From positions 1,963,001 to 2,027,000 of the forward strand of contig NZ_CP125380.1 of assembly GCF_034009455.1 (NCBI RefSeq): a stretch of DNA of 64,000 nt, read 5' to 3'. Every line of letters begins with the position of its first letter. Position 1 is the stretch's first letter. A program made the translations under genes and the position numbers. The notes beneath the pieces are model-generated. The model saw only the letters and a list, made by a program, of their open reading frames with translations. It did not search any database and had not been told where the DNA came from. Of the stretch, positions 49,094 to 60,746 are shown piece after piece. This stretch comes from Pseudomonas sp. P5_109. Lineage in GTDB: Bacteria > Pseudomonadota > Gammaproteobacteria > Pseudomonadales > Pseudomonadaceae.

Positions 49094-50221
49094 ATGGCCG
49101 AAGCAAAAGTACTCAGTGGCGCCGGGCTCCGTGGCCAGGTTGCCGGGCAAACCGCACTGTCCACCGTGGGCCAGTCGGGTGCCGGTCTGACCTATCGTGG
49201 TTATGACGTTCGTGAACTGGCGGCTGACGCACAGTTTGAAGAAGTCGCTTACCTGCTGCTGTACGGCGAACTGCCGAGCAAAGCGCAACTGAACGCCTAC
49301 ATCACCAAGCTGAGCAAGCTGCGTGACCTGCCGCAAGCGCTGAAAGAAGTGCTGGAACGCATCCCCGCCGACGCCCACCCGATGGACGTGATGCGCACTG
49401 GCTGCTCGTTCCTGGGTAACCTGGAGCCGGAGAACGATTTCTCCGAGCAACACGACAAGACCGACCGCCTGCTGGCGGCATTCCCGGCGATCATGACCTA
49501 CTGGTATCGCTTCAGCCACGAAGGCAAGCGCATCGATTGCGTGAGCGACGAGCAGTCCATCGGCGGCCACTTCCTGCACCTGCTGCACGGCAAGAAACCG
49601 AGCGAGCTGCACGTCAAGGTGATGAACGTTTCGCTGATCCTCTACGCAGAGCACGAGTTCAACGCATCGACCTTCACCGCACGTGTCTGTGCGTCGACCC
49701 TGTCCGACCTGTATTCGTGCATCACTGCGGCCATCGGCTCGCTGCGCGGCCCGCTGCACGGCGGCGCCAACGAAGCGGCGATGGAAATGATCGAGCGTTT
49801 CTCTTCGCCGGAAGACGCGATCAAGGGCACCCTCGGCATGCTCGAGCGCAAGGACAAGATCATGGGCTTCGGCCACGCGATCTATAAGGACAACGATCCG
49901 CGCAATGAAGTGATCAAGGGCTGGTCGAAAAAACTCGCTGACGAAGTGGGCGACAAGGTGTTGTTCCCAGTGTCCGAAGCCATCGACAAGACCATGTGGG
50001 AACAGAAGAAACTGTTCCCGAACGCCGACTTCTACCATGCCTCGGCGTACCACTTCATGGGCATTCCGACCAAGTTGTTCACACCGATTTTCGTTTGCTC
50101 GCGCCTGACCGGCTGGGCTGCACACGTGTACGAGCAGCGCGCCAACAACCGCATCATCCGTCCAAGCGCCGAGTACACCGGCGTTGAACAGCGCAAGTTC
50201 GTACCAATCGAACAACGCTGA
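49094..50221 (+). CDS. prpC: 2-Methylcitrate synthase
   Basis: It condenses propionyl-CoA with oxaloacetate to 2-methylcitrate. The 375 residues match PrpC rather than the longer GltA citrate synthase (about 430). The catalytic His and Asp regions are visible: SLRGPLHGGANEAAMEM near 218-234, GFGHAIYKDNDPR near 257-269 and an Asp in NADFYHASAYHFMGIP. The ATG at 49094 has GGAGACAGC upstream; an in-frame ATG 5 codons earlier has a poorer site. Third gene of the operon, with repeats on both sides. Confidence 0.95.
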   Translation: MAEAKVLSGAGLRGQVAGQTALSTVGQSGAGLTYRGYDVRELAADAQFEEVAYLLLYGELPSKAQLNAYITKLSKLRDLPQALKEVLERIPADAHPMDVMRTGCSFLGNLEPENDFSEQHDKTDRLLAAFPAIMTYWYRFSHEGKRIDCVSDEQSIGGHFLHLLHGKKPSELHVKVMNVSLILYAEHEFNASTFTARVCASTLSDLYSCITAAIGSLRGPLHGGANEAAMEMIERFSSPEDAIKGTLGMLERKDKIMGFGHAIYKDNDPRNEVIKGWSKKLADEVGDKVLFPVSEAIDKTMWEQKKLFPNADFYHASAYHFMGIPTKLFTPIFVCSRLTGWAAHVYEQRANNRIIRPSAEYTGVEQRKFVPIEQR

Positions 50222-50276
50222 ATGGTGGAGGCTACCGCACGGGTTACTGACTGAACCGGGAACTACTGTGGGAGCG

Positions 50277-50356
50277 GGCTTGCTCGCGAAGACGGACTGA
50301 CATCCAACATTGATGTTGACTGATACACCGCTTTCGCGAGCAAGCCCGCTCCCACA
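50277..50356. repeat. REP/REPIN-like inverted repeat inside the prp operon
   Basis: Arms TGTGGGAGCGGGCTTGCTCG and its complement between prpC and acnD. Second palindromic element within this operon. Confidence 0.9.
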
Positions 50357-50426
50357 TTTGACCGAGTCCAGTTCAGTACCGGTGCCAGGCCCCGCCTTTT
50401 GTAACTACCGTGACCGAGTCCTGACG

Positions 50427-53021
50427 ATGAACACACAATTCCGTAAACCGCTGCCCGGCAGCCACCTGGATTACTTCGATGTCCGCGCAGCGGTCGAGGC
50501 GATCCAGCCTGGCGCCTACGACACCCTGCCGTACACCTCCCGTGTGCTGGCGGAAAACCTTGTGCGTCGCTGCGACCCGGCCACGCTCACCGAATCCCTC
50601 AAGCAATTCATCGAACGCAAGCGCGACCTCGATTTCCCGTGGTTCCCGGCCCGCGTGGTGTGCCACGACATTCTTGGCCAGACCGCGCTGGTCGACCTCG
50701 CCGGCCTGCGTGACGCCATCGCCCTGCAAGGCGGTGACCCTGCGCAAGTCAACCCGGTGGTGCCGACGCAGTTGATCGTCGACCACTCCCTGGCTGTCGA
50801 GCGTGGTGGCTTCGATCCGCAGGCGTTCGAAAAGAACCGCGCCATCGAAGACCGTCGCAACGAAGATCGCTTCCACTTCATCAACTGGACCAAGAAGGCG
50901 TTCAAGAACGTTGACGTGATCCCGCCGGGCAACGGCATCATGCACCAGATCAACCTGGAGAAAATGTCTCCGGTGATCCAGGTGCGTGACGGCGTGGCGT
51001 TCCCCGACACTTGCGTCGGCACCGACAGCCACACTCCGCACGTCGATGCACTGGGCGTGATCGCCATCGGTGTCGGTGGCCTTGAAGCCGAAAGCGTGAT
51101 GCTCGGCCGCGCATCGTGGATGCGTCTGCCGGAAAGCGTTGGCGTCGAACTGACTGGCAAGTTGCAACCGGGCATCACCGCCACCGACATGGTGCTGGCG
51201 CTGACCGAGTTCCTGCGCAAGCAAAAAGTGGTTGGCGCATGGCTGGAGTTCTTCGGCGAAGGCGCATCAAGGCTGACCCTCGGCGACCGCGCGACCATTT
51301 CCAACATGGCTCCGGAATACGGCGCCACCGCGGCAATGTTCTACATCGACCAGCAGACCATCGACTACCTCAAGCTCACCGGCCGTGAAGACGAGCAGGT
51401 GCAGTTGGTCGAGAACTACGCCAAGCAGGTCGGCCTGTGGGCTGACAGCCTTAAAGGCGCGCAATACGAGCGCGGCCTGACCTTCGACCTGTCCTCGGTC
51501 GTGCGCAACATGGCCGGCCCGAGCAACCCGCACGCCCGTGTAGCGGTTTCCGATCTGGCAGCCAAAGGCATTTCCGGCCAATGGGACGATGTGCCGGGCC
51601 AAATGCCGGATGGCGCGGTGATCATTGCCGCCATCACCAGCTGCACCAACACCAGCAACCCGCGCAACGTGATCGCCGCCGGCCTGCTGGCGCGCAACGC
51701 CAACAAGCTCGGCCTGACCCGCAAGCCATGGGTCAAGTCGTCCCTGGCACCAGGTTCGAAAACCGTGGCGCTGTACCTCGATGAAGCCGGCTTGACCGAT
51801 GAGCTGGACAAGCTCGGTTTCGGCGTCGTCGCCTTCGCCTGCACCACCTGCAACGGCATGTCCGGCGCACTGGACCCGGTGATCCAGCAAGAGATCATCG
51901 ACCGCGACCTGTACGCCACTGCGGTGTTGTCCGGCAACCGTAACTTCGACGGCCGGATTCACCCGTACGCCAAGCAGGCCTTCCTCGCATCGCCGCCACT
52001 GGTGGTCGCTTACGCCATCGCCGGCACCATCCGTTTCGACATCGAAAAAGACGTGCTGGGCGTGGTCGATGGCAAGGAAATCCGCCTGAAGGACATCTGG
52101 CCGAGCGACGAAGAAATCGACGCCGTGGTGAAAGCTTCGGTGAAGCCTGAGCAATTCCGTCAGGTCTACATCCCGATGTTCGCCATCCACGAAGACACCG
52201 GTCCGAAAGTCGCGCCGCTGTACGAGTGGCGCGAAATGAGCACCTACATCCGCCGTCCGCCGTACTGGGAAGGTGCGTTGGCCGGAGCACGTCCGCTCAA
52301 GGGTATGCGTCCGCTCGCCGTGCTGCCGGACAACATCACCACCGATCACCTGTCGCCGTCCAACGCGATCATGATGGACAGCGCCGCTGGCGAATACCTG
52401 GCGAAAATGGGCCTGCCGGAAGAGGACTTCAACTCTTACGCGACGCACCGTGGTGACCACCTGACCGCGCAGCGCGCGACCTTCGCCAACCCGAAACTGT
52501 TCAACGAAATGGTTCAGGAAAACGGCAAGGTCAAGCAGGGTTCGCTGGCCCGTGTCGAGCCGGAAGGCAAAGTGATGCGCATGTGGGAAGCGATCGAGAC
52601 CTACATGGATCGCAAGCAGCCGCTGATCATCATCGCAGGTGCCGATTACGGTCAGGGTTCGTCCCGCGACTGGGCGGCCAAGGGCGTGCGCCTGGCGGGT
52701 GTGGAAGCGATTGCCGCCGAAGGTTTCGAGCGCATTCACCGCACCAACCTGGTGGGCATGGGCGTGTTGCCGCTGGAATTCAAAGCGGGCACCAACCGCC
52801 ATACCCTGGCCATCGACGGCAGCGAAACCTACGACGTGATTGGCGAGCGCACCCCGCGTGCCGAGCTGACACTGGTGATCCATCGCAAGAACGGCGAACG
52901 CGTCGATGTGCCGGTGACCTGCCGCCTCGACACCGCCGAAGAAGTGTCGATCTACGAGGCCGGCGGCGTGTTGCAACGCTTCGCCCAGGACTTCCTCGAA
53001 GAATCGGCGGTCGCCGTCTAA
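50427..53021 (+). CDS. acnD: Fe/S-dependent 2-methylcitrate dehydratase AcnD
   Basis: An aconitase-like enzyme that dehydrates 2-methylcitrate to 2-methylaconitate, which PrpF then isomerises. The 864 residues resemble AcnA but are AcnD-like in context. The 4Fe-4S ligands are in TSCTNTSNP near 408-416 and FACTTCNGMSG near 470-480, and the swivel domain holds YGQGSSRDWAAKG near 742-754. The ATG at 50427 precedes MNTQFRKPLPGSHLDYFDVR, the conserved start; an in-frame ATG at 50310 is inside the repeat. The gap to prpF contains a strong hairpin. Confidence 0.95.
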   Translation: MNTQFRKPLPGSHLDYFDVRAAVEAIQPGAYDTLPYTSRVLAENLVRRCDPATLTESLKQFIERKRDLDFPWFPARVVCHDILGQTALVDLAGLRDAIALQGGDPAQVNPVVPTQLIVDHSLAVERGGFDPQAFEKNRAIEDRRNEDRFHFINWTKKAFKNVDVIPPGNGIMHQINLEKMSPVIQVRDGVAFPDTCVGTDSHTPHVDALGVIAIGVGGLEAESVMLGRASWMRLPESVGVELTGKLQPGITATDMVLALTEFLRKQKVVGAWLEFFGEGASRLTLGDRATISNMAPEYGATAAMFYIDQQTIDYLKLTGREDEQVQLVENYAKQVGLWADSLKGAQYERGLTFDLSSVVRNMAGPSNPHARVAVSDLAAKGISGQWDDVPGQMPDGAVIIAAITSCTNTSNPRNVIAAGLLARNANKLGLTRKPWVKSSLAPGSKTVALYLDEAGLTDELDKLGFGVVAFACTTCNGMSGALDPVIQQEIIDRDLYATAVLSGNRNFDGRIHPYAKQAFLASPPLVVAYAIAGTIRFDIEKDVLGVVDGKEIRLKDIWPSDEEIDAVVKASVKPEQFRQVYIPMFAIHEDTGPKVAPLYEWREMSTYIRRPPYWEGALAGARPLKGMRPLAVLPDNITTDHLSPSNAIMMDSAAGEYLAKMGLPEEDFNSYATHRGDHLTAQRATFANPKLFNEMVQENGKVKQGSLARVEPEGKVMRMWEAIETYMDRKQPLIIIAGADYGQGSSRDWAAKGVRLAGVEAIAAEGFERIHRTNLVGMGVLPLEFKAGTNRHTLAIDGSETYDVIGERTPRAELTLVIHRKNGERVDVPVTCRLDTAEEVSIYEAGGVLQRFAQDFLEESAVAV

Positions 53022-53032
53022 CACACGCTTTG

Positions 53033-53065
53033 CAGACACGGGACCTTGAGTCCCGTGTCTGTTTT
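53033..53065 (+). terminator. Strong hairpin with T tract between acnD and prpF
   Basis: CAGACACGGGAC-CTTGA-GTCCCGTGTCTG followed by TTTT. The stem is 12 perfect base pairs with a 5-base loop. It is 12 bases after the acnD stop and 23 bases before prpF. Confidence 0.85.
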
Positions 53066-53087
53066 CAGATCAGGAGTAAGCAGCACC

Positions 53088-54278
53088 ATGGCTCACGCAG
53101 CTCAGATCAAGATTCCCGCGACCTACATGCGCGGCGGCACCAGTAAAGGTGTGTTTTTCAGCCTGAAGGATTTGCCTGAAGCCGCACAGGTCCCAGGCCC
53201 GGCCCGCGACGCGTTGCTGCTGCGCGTGATCGGCAGCCCCGATCCGTATGACAAGCAAATCGACGGCATGGGCGGCGCGACCTCCAGCACCAGCAAAACC
53301 GTGATCCTGTCGAAAAGCATCAAGGCCGATCACGACGTTGATTACCTGTTCGGTCAAGTCTCCATCGACAAGCCATTCGTGGACTGGAGCGGCAACTGCG
53401 GCAACCTGTCGGCGGCCGTCGGTTCGTTCGCGGTCAGCAACGGTCTGGTCGACGCCAGCCGCATCCCGCACAACGGCGTGGCCGTGGTTCGCGTGTGGCA
53501 GGCCAATATCGGCAAGACCATCATCGCCCACGTGCCGATCACCAATGGTGAAGTGCAGGAGACCGGTGATTTCGAACTCGACGGCGTGACCTTCCCGGCC
53601 GCAGAGGTGCAGATCGAGTTTCTCGATCCGGCGGCGGAAGAAGAGGGTGGCGGCGGTTCGATGTTCCCTACCGGAAACCTGGTGGATGACCTGGAAGTAC
53701 CCGGCGTCGGGACCTTCAAGGCGACCATGATCAACGCTGGCATCCCGACAATTTTTATCAATGCCGAAGACATTGGCTACAAGGGCACCGAGTTACAGGG
53801 CGCGATCAACGGCGACCCGAAAGCCTTGCAGATGTTCGAAACCATTCGTGCTTATGGCGCACTGCGCATGGGCCTGATTGCCAACGTCGACGAAGCGGCC
53901 AAGCGCCAACACACGCCGAAAGTCGCCTTCGTGGCCAAGCCGGCGGACTACGTTTCGTCCAGCGGCAAAGCCGTTGCGGCAGGCGATGTCGACCTGCTGG
54001 TGCGTGCGCTGTCCATGGGCAAGCTGCACCACGCGATGATGGGCACGGCGGCAGTCGCAATCGGCACGGCGGCAGCGATCACCGGCACTCTGGTTAACCT
54101 CGCAGCGGGTGGCACCGAACGCAACGCAGTGCGCTTCGGCCACCCGTCCGGCACCTTGCGCGTCGGCGCCGAGGCCAGCCAGGTCAACGGCGAATGGACC
54201 GTGAACAAGGCGATCATGAGTCGCAGTGCGCGGGTGTTGATGGAAGGGTTTGTGCGGGTGCCGGGGGATTCGTTCTGA
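53088..54278 (+). CDS. prpF: 2-Methylaconitate cis-trans isomerase PrpF
   Basis: It isomerises the trans-type 2-methylaconitate released by AcnD so that aconitase can hydrate it to 2-methylisocitrate. The 396-residue protein belongs to the PrpF (diaminopimelate-epimerase-like) family: IPATYMRGGTSKGVFFSL near 8-25, DGMGGATSSTSKTVILS near 62-78, and VDWSGNCGNLSAAVG near 99-113. The ATG at 53088 has CAGGAGTAAGCAGCACC upstream. It is the last prp gene here: no prpD follows, as a repeat and the oppositely oriented ppsR come next. Confidence 0.94.
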   Translation: MAHAAQIKIPATYMRGGTSKGVFFSLKDLPEAAQVPGPARDALLLRVIGSPDPYDKQIDGMGGATSSTSKTVILSKSIKADHDVDYLFGQVSIDKPFVDWSGNCGNLSAAVGSFAVSNGLVDASRIPHNGVAVVRVWQANIGKTIIAHVPITNGEVQETGDFELDGVTFPAAEVQIEFLDPAAEEEGGGGSMFPTGNLVDDLEVPGVGTFKATMINAGIPTIFINAEDIGYKGTELQGAINGDPKALQMFETIRAYGALRMGLIANVDEAAKRQHTPKVAFVAKPADYVSSSGKAVAAGDVDLLVRALSMGKLHHAMMGTAAVAIGTAAAITGTLVNLAAGGTERNAVRFGHPSGTLRVGAEASQVNGEWTVNKAIMSRSARVLMEGFVRVPGDSF

Positions 54279-54294
54279 CTCCGCACTGAATCAA

Positions 54295-54384
54295 TGTGGG
54301 AGCGGGCTTGCTCGCGAAAGCGGTGTGTCAGGCAATCTTGATGTCGACTGACACTCCGCCTTCGCGAGCAAGCCCGCTCCCACA
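54295..54384. repeat. REP/REPIN-like inverted repeat (GTGGGAGCGGGCTTGCTCGCGA family)
   Basis: Complete pair of arms downstream of prpF, between convergent genes; a further single arm lies 46 bases on. Confidence 0.9.
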
Positions 54385-54429
54385 GTTGATCTTCGGTGAA
54401 CACGGTATTTGTGTGCGACACAAATCCAG

Positions 54430-54457
54430 TGTGGGAGCGAGCTTGCCCGCGAAGGCG
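54430..54457. repeat. Single REP arm
   Basis: TGTGGGAGCGAGCTTGCCCG followed by CGAAGGCG is one arm of the same repeat family with two changes and no partner arm, so a solitary or decayed half. Confidence 0.75.
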
Positions 54458-54477
54458 CCAGGTCAGACGCCGCAGAA

Positions 54478-55296
54478 CTATTTGAAACGCCGCTCCACAC
54501 CTTTCTCCACGAGTATCTTCGCGGAGATTTCTTCCACGGAGAAATGCGTGGAATTGATGTTCGGAATGTTTTCGCGGCGGAACAGGTTCTCCACCTCGCG
54601 CACTTCGAACTCGCACTGGGCGTAGCTCGAATAGCGGCTGTTGGGCTTGCGCTCGTTGCGGATCGCGGTGAGGCGGTCCGGGTCGATGGTCAGGCCGAAC
54701 AGTTTGTGCTGGTGGGCGCGCAGGGCGGGCGGCAGTTGCAGACGCTCCATGTCGTCTTCGGTCAGCGGGTAGTTGGCTGCGCGGATACCGAATTGCATCG
54801 CCATGTACAGGCACGTCGGCGTCTTACCACATCGCGACACGCCCACTAGTATCAGGTCGGCCTTGTCGTAATAGTGCGTGCGGGCACCGTCGTCGTTGTC
54901 GAGGGCGAAGTTAACGGCCTCGATACGCTCCATGTAATTGGTATTGGCACCGATGGAATGGGATTTGCCCACGGTGTAGGAAGAATGCTCGGTCAGTTCC
55001 TGTTCAAGCGGTGCCAGGAACGTCGAGAAAATGTCGATCATGAAACCATTCGAGGTAGCGAGAATCTCACGAATGTCCTGATTGACGATGGTGTCGAAGA
55101 TAATCGGACGGAAGCCGTCGGTTTCGGCGGCTTTGTTGATTTGTTGTACCATGGCCCGCGCTTTGTCCACGTTGTCGATGTACGGCCGCGTGACTTTGCT
55201 GAAGGTAATGTTTTCGAACTGCGCCAGAAGGCTTTGACCCAGGGTTTCGGCGGTAATGCCGGTACCATCGGAGATAAAGAAAGCAGATCGTTTCAT
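54478..55296 (-). CDS. ppsR: Phosphoenolpyruvate synthase regulatory protein (PSRP)
   Basis: A bifunctional kinase/phosphorylase that inactivates PEP synthase by ADP-dependent phosphorylation of a Thr near its catalytic His and reactivates it with phosphate. The 272 residues are the usual length. Features are [19 protein letters not shown] near 7-25 and the P-loop-like [10 protein letters not shown] near 152-161. I chose ATG 55296 ([11 protein letters not shown]); an earlier in-frame ATG at 55362 adds an unlikely basic extension. It is divergent from ppsA, its target, with 174 bases between, which may carry both promoters. Confidence 0.95.
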   Translation of the reverse strand: MKRSAFFISDGTGITAETLGQSLLAQFENITFSKVTRPYIDNVDKARAMVQQINKAAETDGFRPIIFDTIVNQDIREILATSNGFMIDIFSTFLAPLEQELTEHSSYTVGKSHSIGANTNYMERIEAVNFALDNDDGARTHYYDKADLILVGVSRCGKTPTCLYMAMQFGIRAANYPLTEDDMERLQLPPALRAHQHKLFGLTIDPDRLTAIRNERKPNSRYSSYAQCEFEVREVENLFRRENIPNINSTHFSVEEISAKILVEKGVERRFK

Positions 55297-55470
55297 TTGC
55301 ACCTTGGGCCTTAAGCTAGTGACGAATCTTGGATATGATAGGCGCGATTTGCCGGCCGCCAATGGCCCGCATTCTCACTTATTTTCCAGGTCCAGGCCAT
55401 ATAGCCGGCAAATGCTCACTTAAGCAGCCGGTTTCTGAGCTTATCCAACACAGTTAGTGGAGAGATCACC

Positions 55471-57846
<2,376 letters not shown>

Positions 57847-57871
57847 TCCTGTAAAAACGGACCGCTCCCCC

Positions 57872-57972
57872 TGCAGGAGCGAGCCCGCTCGCGATGGACG
57901 TCAACGATAACGCGTTTATTCTGCATAAACGCGGTGTCCTGAAGTGCTTCGCGAGCAAGCTCGCTCCTACAG
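57872..57972. repeat. Extragenic inverted repeat (TGTAGGAGCGAGCCTGCTCGCGATGG family)
   Basis: TGCAGGAGCGAGCCCGCTCG and complement arms; inner GACGTCAACGATAACGCGTTTA is shared with the 40.6 and 48.9 kb copies. Follows ppsA. Confidence 0.88.
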
Positions 57973-58043
57973 GGGAGTGGTCTTTTTGAGATTCAAGCAG
58001 GGCGGGCTCCATCTGGATGCCGCCCTTTTTTGTGCAAGAGATT

Positions 58044-59033
58044 ATGCAAAGCAGCAGCAACCTATTTCCTGTCGCCCTGATCAGCGCCGAACGGCGCGGC
58101 GATCTGAGCGAAGATGTGTATCGTTTGAAACCCGGCAACAGCCCCGACTTCACCGTCGAGTTGGCGGTGACGCGTCTCGGCATGGCCGATGAGTCGTCTT
58201 CCCGTGGCGTGCCGGTGATCCTGCTGCACGGCAGCTTCTCCAATCGCCGGTTCTGGTTTTCTCCCAAGGGCTTGGGGTTGGGCGCTTATCTGGCCCGCCT
58301 GGGGTTCGATGTCTGGATTCCGGAAATGCGCGGTCACGGCTTGTCCCAGCGTAACCACGACTACCGCAAGAACCGCGTGGCCGACTACGCTCGCTATGAC
58401 CTGCCGGCCATTGGCGCGTTCGTGCGTGAGCAGAGCGGGCAGGTTCCGCACTGGATCGGTCACTCGCTGGGCGGTATTACATTGGCGGCGGCGCTGGGTG
58501 GCGAGTACATCGGTGAGCCGGTGGTGGCCTCGGCGGCGTTTTTCGGTACCCAGGTCAGTCGCACCTACTGGCCTTTGAAGATTCCGCCGGTGGAGTGGGG
58601 CGGTCGCTTCATTCTCAAGCGGTTTGCCCAGTTGTCCGGCTCAAGGCTCAAGCGCGGCCCGGAGGACGAGCCAATCGGCCTGGCCCTGGAAAGCATGCGC
58701 TGGTTCGGTCTGTTCGGGCGATTTGGCGATGCCGATAAAAACTGGTGGGCCGGTTTGGCCGAGGTCAAGTTGCCGGTGCTTGCCGTGAGCGCGGCGGGTG
58801 ATCATCAGGATCCTGCGTGGGCGTGCCGCAAACTGTTCGAGCAGTTCGGTTCCGAGCACAAGCAATTCATCAATCTGGGGCGCGAGCAGGGCTTCGGCGA
58901 CAATTTCGGTCACGTTGAAATGCTCGTCAGCAAGCCTGCCCAGGCCGAAGTCTGGCCGCTGGTGACCCGCTGGCTGGCGGATCAACAGGCATCACTGTTG
59001 GGCGATCAACGGGATTTGGCCGCGGCGGTTTGA
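58044..59033 (+). CDS. Alpha/beta hydrolase
   Basis: A 329-residue cytoplasmic alpha/beta-hydrolase. An N-terminal extension of about 60 residues precedes VILLHGSFSNRRFW (oxyanion segment), RGHGLSQR, and the nucleophile elbow WIGHSLGGITLAAAL with Ser at about 147. The acid is in VSAAGDHQDPAW and the catalytic His in NFGHVEMLV near 297. It resembles lipase/esterase or dienelactone-hydrolase-like enzymes; substrate unknown. Met at 58044 was chosen over 58017. rraA follows 137 bases later in the same direction, so co-transcription is uncertain. Confidence 0.85.
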   Translation: MQSSSNLFPVALISAERRGDLSEDVYRLKPGNSPDFTVELAVTRLGMADESSSRGVPVILLHGSFSNRRFWFSPKGLGLGAYLARLGFDVWIPEMRGHGLSQRNHDYRKNRVADYARYDLPAIGAFVREQSGQVPHWIGHSLGGITLAAALGGEYIGEPVVASAAFFGTQVSRTYWPLKIPPVEWGGRFILKRFAQLSGSRLKRGPEDEPIGLALESMRWFGLFGRFGDADKNWWAGLAEVKLPVLAVSAAGDHQDPAWACRKLFEQFGSEHKQFINLGREQGFGDNFGHVEMLVSKPAQAEVWPLVTRWLADQQASLLGDQRDLAAAV

Positions 59034-59170
59034 GCCTGATGCTCTAACAAGGGCATTTCGCTCTGATCAGCTTGCGGCTAAGATATGACGCATTGAGCTG
59101 TTCCGGTCATTTTGCGTGACCGAGTCATCACTGATGTTCGTGCTGTCTTCCTCTTTACAGGAGTTTCTCG

Positions 59171-59662
59171 ATGATCCATTACCTCACGCCTGACCTGTGC
59201 GATGCCTATCCGGAACTGGTGCAGGTGCTGGAACCGATGTTCAGCAATTTCGGCGGCCGTGATTCCTTCGGTGGCGAAATCGTGACCATCAAGTGCTTCG
59301 AAGACAACTCGCTGGTCAAGGAGCAAGTCGAGCTCAAGGGCGATGGCAAGGTTCTGGTGGTCGATGGCGGTGGTTCCCTGCGCCGCGCGCTGCTGGGTGA
59401 CATGCTCGCCGAGAAAGCGGCCAAAAATGGCTGGGAAGGCCTGGTGATCTACGGTTGCATCCGTGACGTCGACGTCATCGCGCAAACCGACCTGGGGGTT
59501 CAGGCGCTGGCCAGCCACCCGATGAAAACCGACAAGCGCGGTATCGGCGATCTCAACGTTGCCGTGACCTTCGCTGGCGTGACCTTCCATCCGGGTCATT
59601 ACATCTATGCGGACAACAACGGCGTGATCATCTCGCCAAGCCCGCTGAAAATGCCTGAATAA
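59171..59662 (+). CDS. rraA: Ribonuclease E activity regulator RraA
   Basis: A 163-residue cytoplasmic protein of the RraA family, which forms trimeric rings, binds RNase E and reduces RNA decay; some homologues are 4-hydroxy-4-methyl-2-oxoglutarate aldolases. Features: [23 protein letters not shown] near 23-45, [21 protein letters not shown] near 64-84, [15 protein letters not shown] near 90-104, and the C-terminal [16 protein letters not shown]. The D in GCIRD and the GDML loop are the metal/substrate residues in aldolase members. Start: ATG at 59171 after CAGGAGTTTCTCG. zntB follows 26 bases later. Confidence 0.94.
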   Translation: MIHYLTPDLCDAYPELVQVLEPMFSNFGGRDSFGGEIVTIKCFEDNSLVKEQVELKGDGKVLVVDGGGSLRRALLGDMLAEKAAKNGWEGLVIYGCIRDVDVIAQTDLGVQALASHPMKTDKRGIGDLNVAVTFAGVTFHPGHYIYADNNGVIISPSPLKMPE

Positions 59663-59688
59663 AGCGCTGGCCGACTAAAGGAGTGCGG

Positions 59689-60684
59689 ATGTTCGAGGAA
59701 GAAAACGCGCAATGGGGGCTGGTGCATGCCCTGGTGCTTGACGGTAGAGGCGGCGCGCGTTCGATTGCCCGGACTGAACTTGACGACTTGCAACTGCAGG
59801 CCCATGAAAGCCTGTGGTTGCACTGGGATCGCAGTCATCCGCAAACCCACACCTGGTTACGCAAATCCAGCGGTCTGAGCGAATTCAGCTGTGACCTCCT
59901 GCTCGAAGAAAACACCCGTCCGCGGCTTTTACAGCTTTCGGACAGCGAACTGCTGCTATTTTTGCGTGGGGTAAACCTTAATCCGGGTGCCGAGCCTGAG
60001 GACATGGTGTCGGTACGGATCTTCGGTTCCGCACAGCGTGTCATTTCCCTGCGTTTGCGTCCGTTGCGCGCCACTGAAGAACTGCTGGTGCAACTGGCCG
60101 ATGGCAAAGGGCCGAAAACCGCCTCCGAACTCATTCTTTGCATGGCGCAGTACCTCACCAACAAGGTGCAGGATCTGGTCAGCTGTCTCTCGGAAGTGGT
60201 CGATGAGGAAGAAGAAAAGCTGGATGCCGACGAACGGTATACTCCTGAGCACGGATCGGTTTTGCAGATTCGTCGCCGGGCGGCTGCGTTGAAGCGCTTT
60301 CTTGCTCCGCAGCGGGACATTTTCGGGCAGCTGACGCGGATCAAGTTGCCCTGGTTCGTCGAGGACGATGGGGATTACTGGAACGAATTGAACAACAGCC
60401 TGACCCGTTATCTCGAAGAGCTGGAATTGACCCGGGAGCGGGTGGGGCTGGTCCTGGAAGCTGAAGACCGTCGCTTGAGCGTGCGCATGAATCGCACGAT
60501 GTATCGCTTCGGGATCATCACCGGGATATTTTTGCCGATGAGTTTTCTGACCGGGCTTTTGGGGATAAACGTCGGTGGAATTCCGTTCTCTGCCAGCCCT
60601 TATGGCTTTCTGATCGCCTGCCTGATGATGGTCTCGGTGGCGCTGGGGCAGTGGTGGTTGTTCCGACGTTTGCGCTGGGTCTGA
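59689..60684 (+). CDS. zntB: Zinc transporter ZntB (CorA superfamily)
   Basis: An inner-membrane CorA-superfamily transporter for Zn2+. The 331-residue product has a large cytoplasmic domain (WGLVHALVLDGRGGAR at the start) and two C-terminal transmembrane helices. The pore motif is GIN in LTGLLGINVGGIP near 290-294, where ZntB carries GIN or GMN, followed by SPYGFLIACLMM. The start at 59689 has AAAGGAGTGCGG; the codon two triplets earlier is GTG. It follows rraA in the same direction, with crfX 62 bases beyond. Confidence 0.9.
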   Translation: MFEEENAQWGLVHALVLDGRGGARSIARTELDDLQLQAHESLWLHWDRSHPQTHTWLRKSSGLSEFSCDLLLEENTRPRLLQLSDSELLLFLRGVNLNPGAEPEDMVSVRIFGSAQRVISLRLRPLRATEELLVQLADGKGPKTASELILCMAQYLTNKVQDLVSCLSEVVDEEEEKLDADERYTPEHGSVLQIRRRAAALKRFLAPQRDIFGQLTRIKLPWFVEDDGDYWNELNNSLTRYLEELELTRERVGLVLEAEDRRLSVRMNRTMYRFGIITGIFLPMSFLTGLLGINVGGIPFSASPYGFLIACLMMVSVALGQWWLFRRLRWV

Positions 60685-60746
60685 GGGCAACCATGTGACC
60701 CGACCAAAACTGACCGCGTCTCCCACAGACATCACGAGAGGTGCGT

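Noticed and set aside
53046-53088. Upstream start for prpF at the ATG-like codon at 53046
   Set aside because: It falls within the hairpin between acnD and prpF, and the extra residues are not conserved-looking; the ATG at 53088 has CAGGAG at the right distance.
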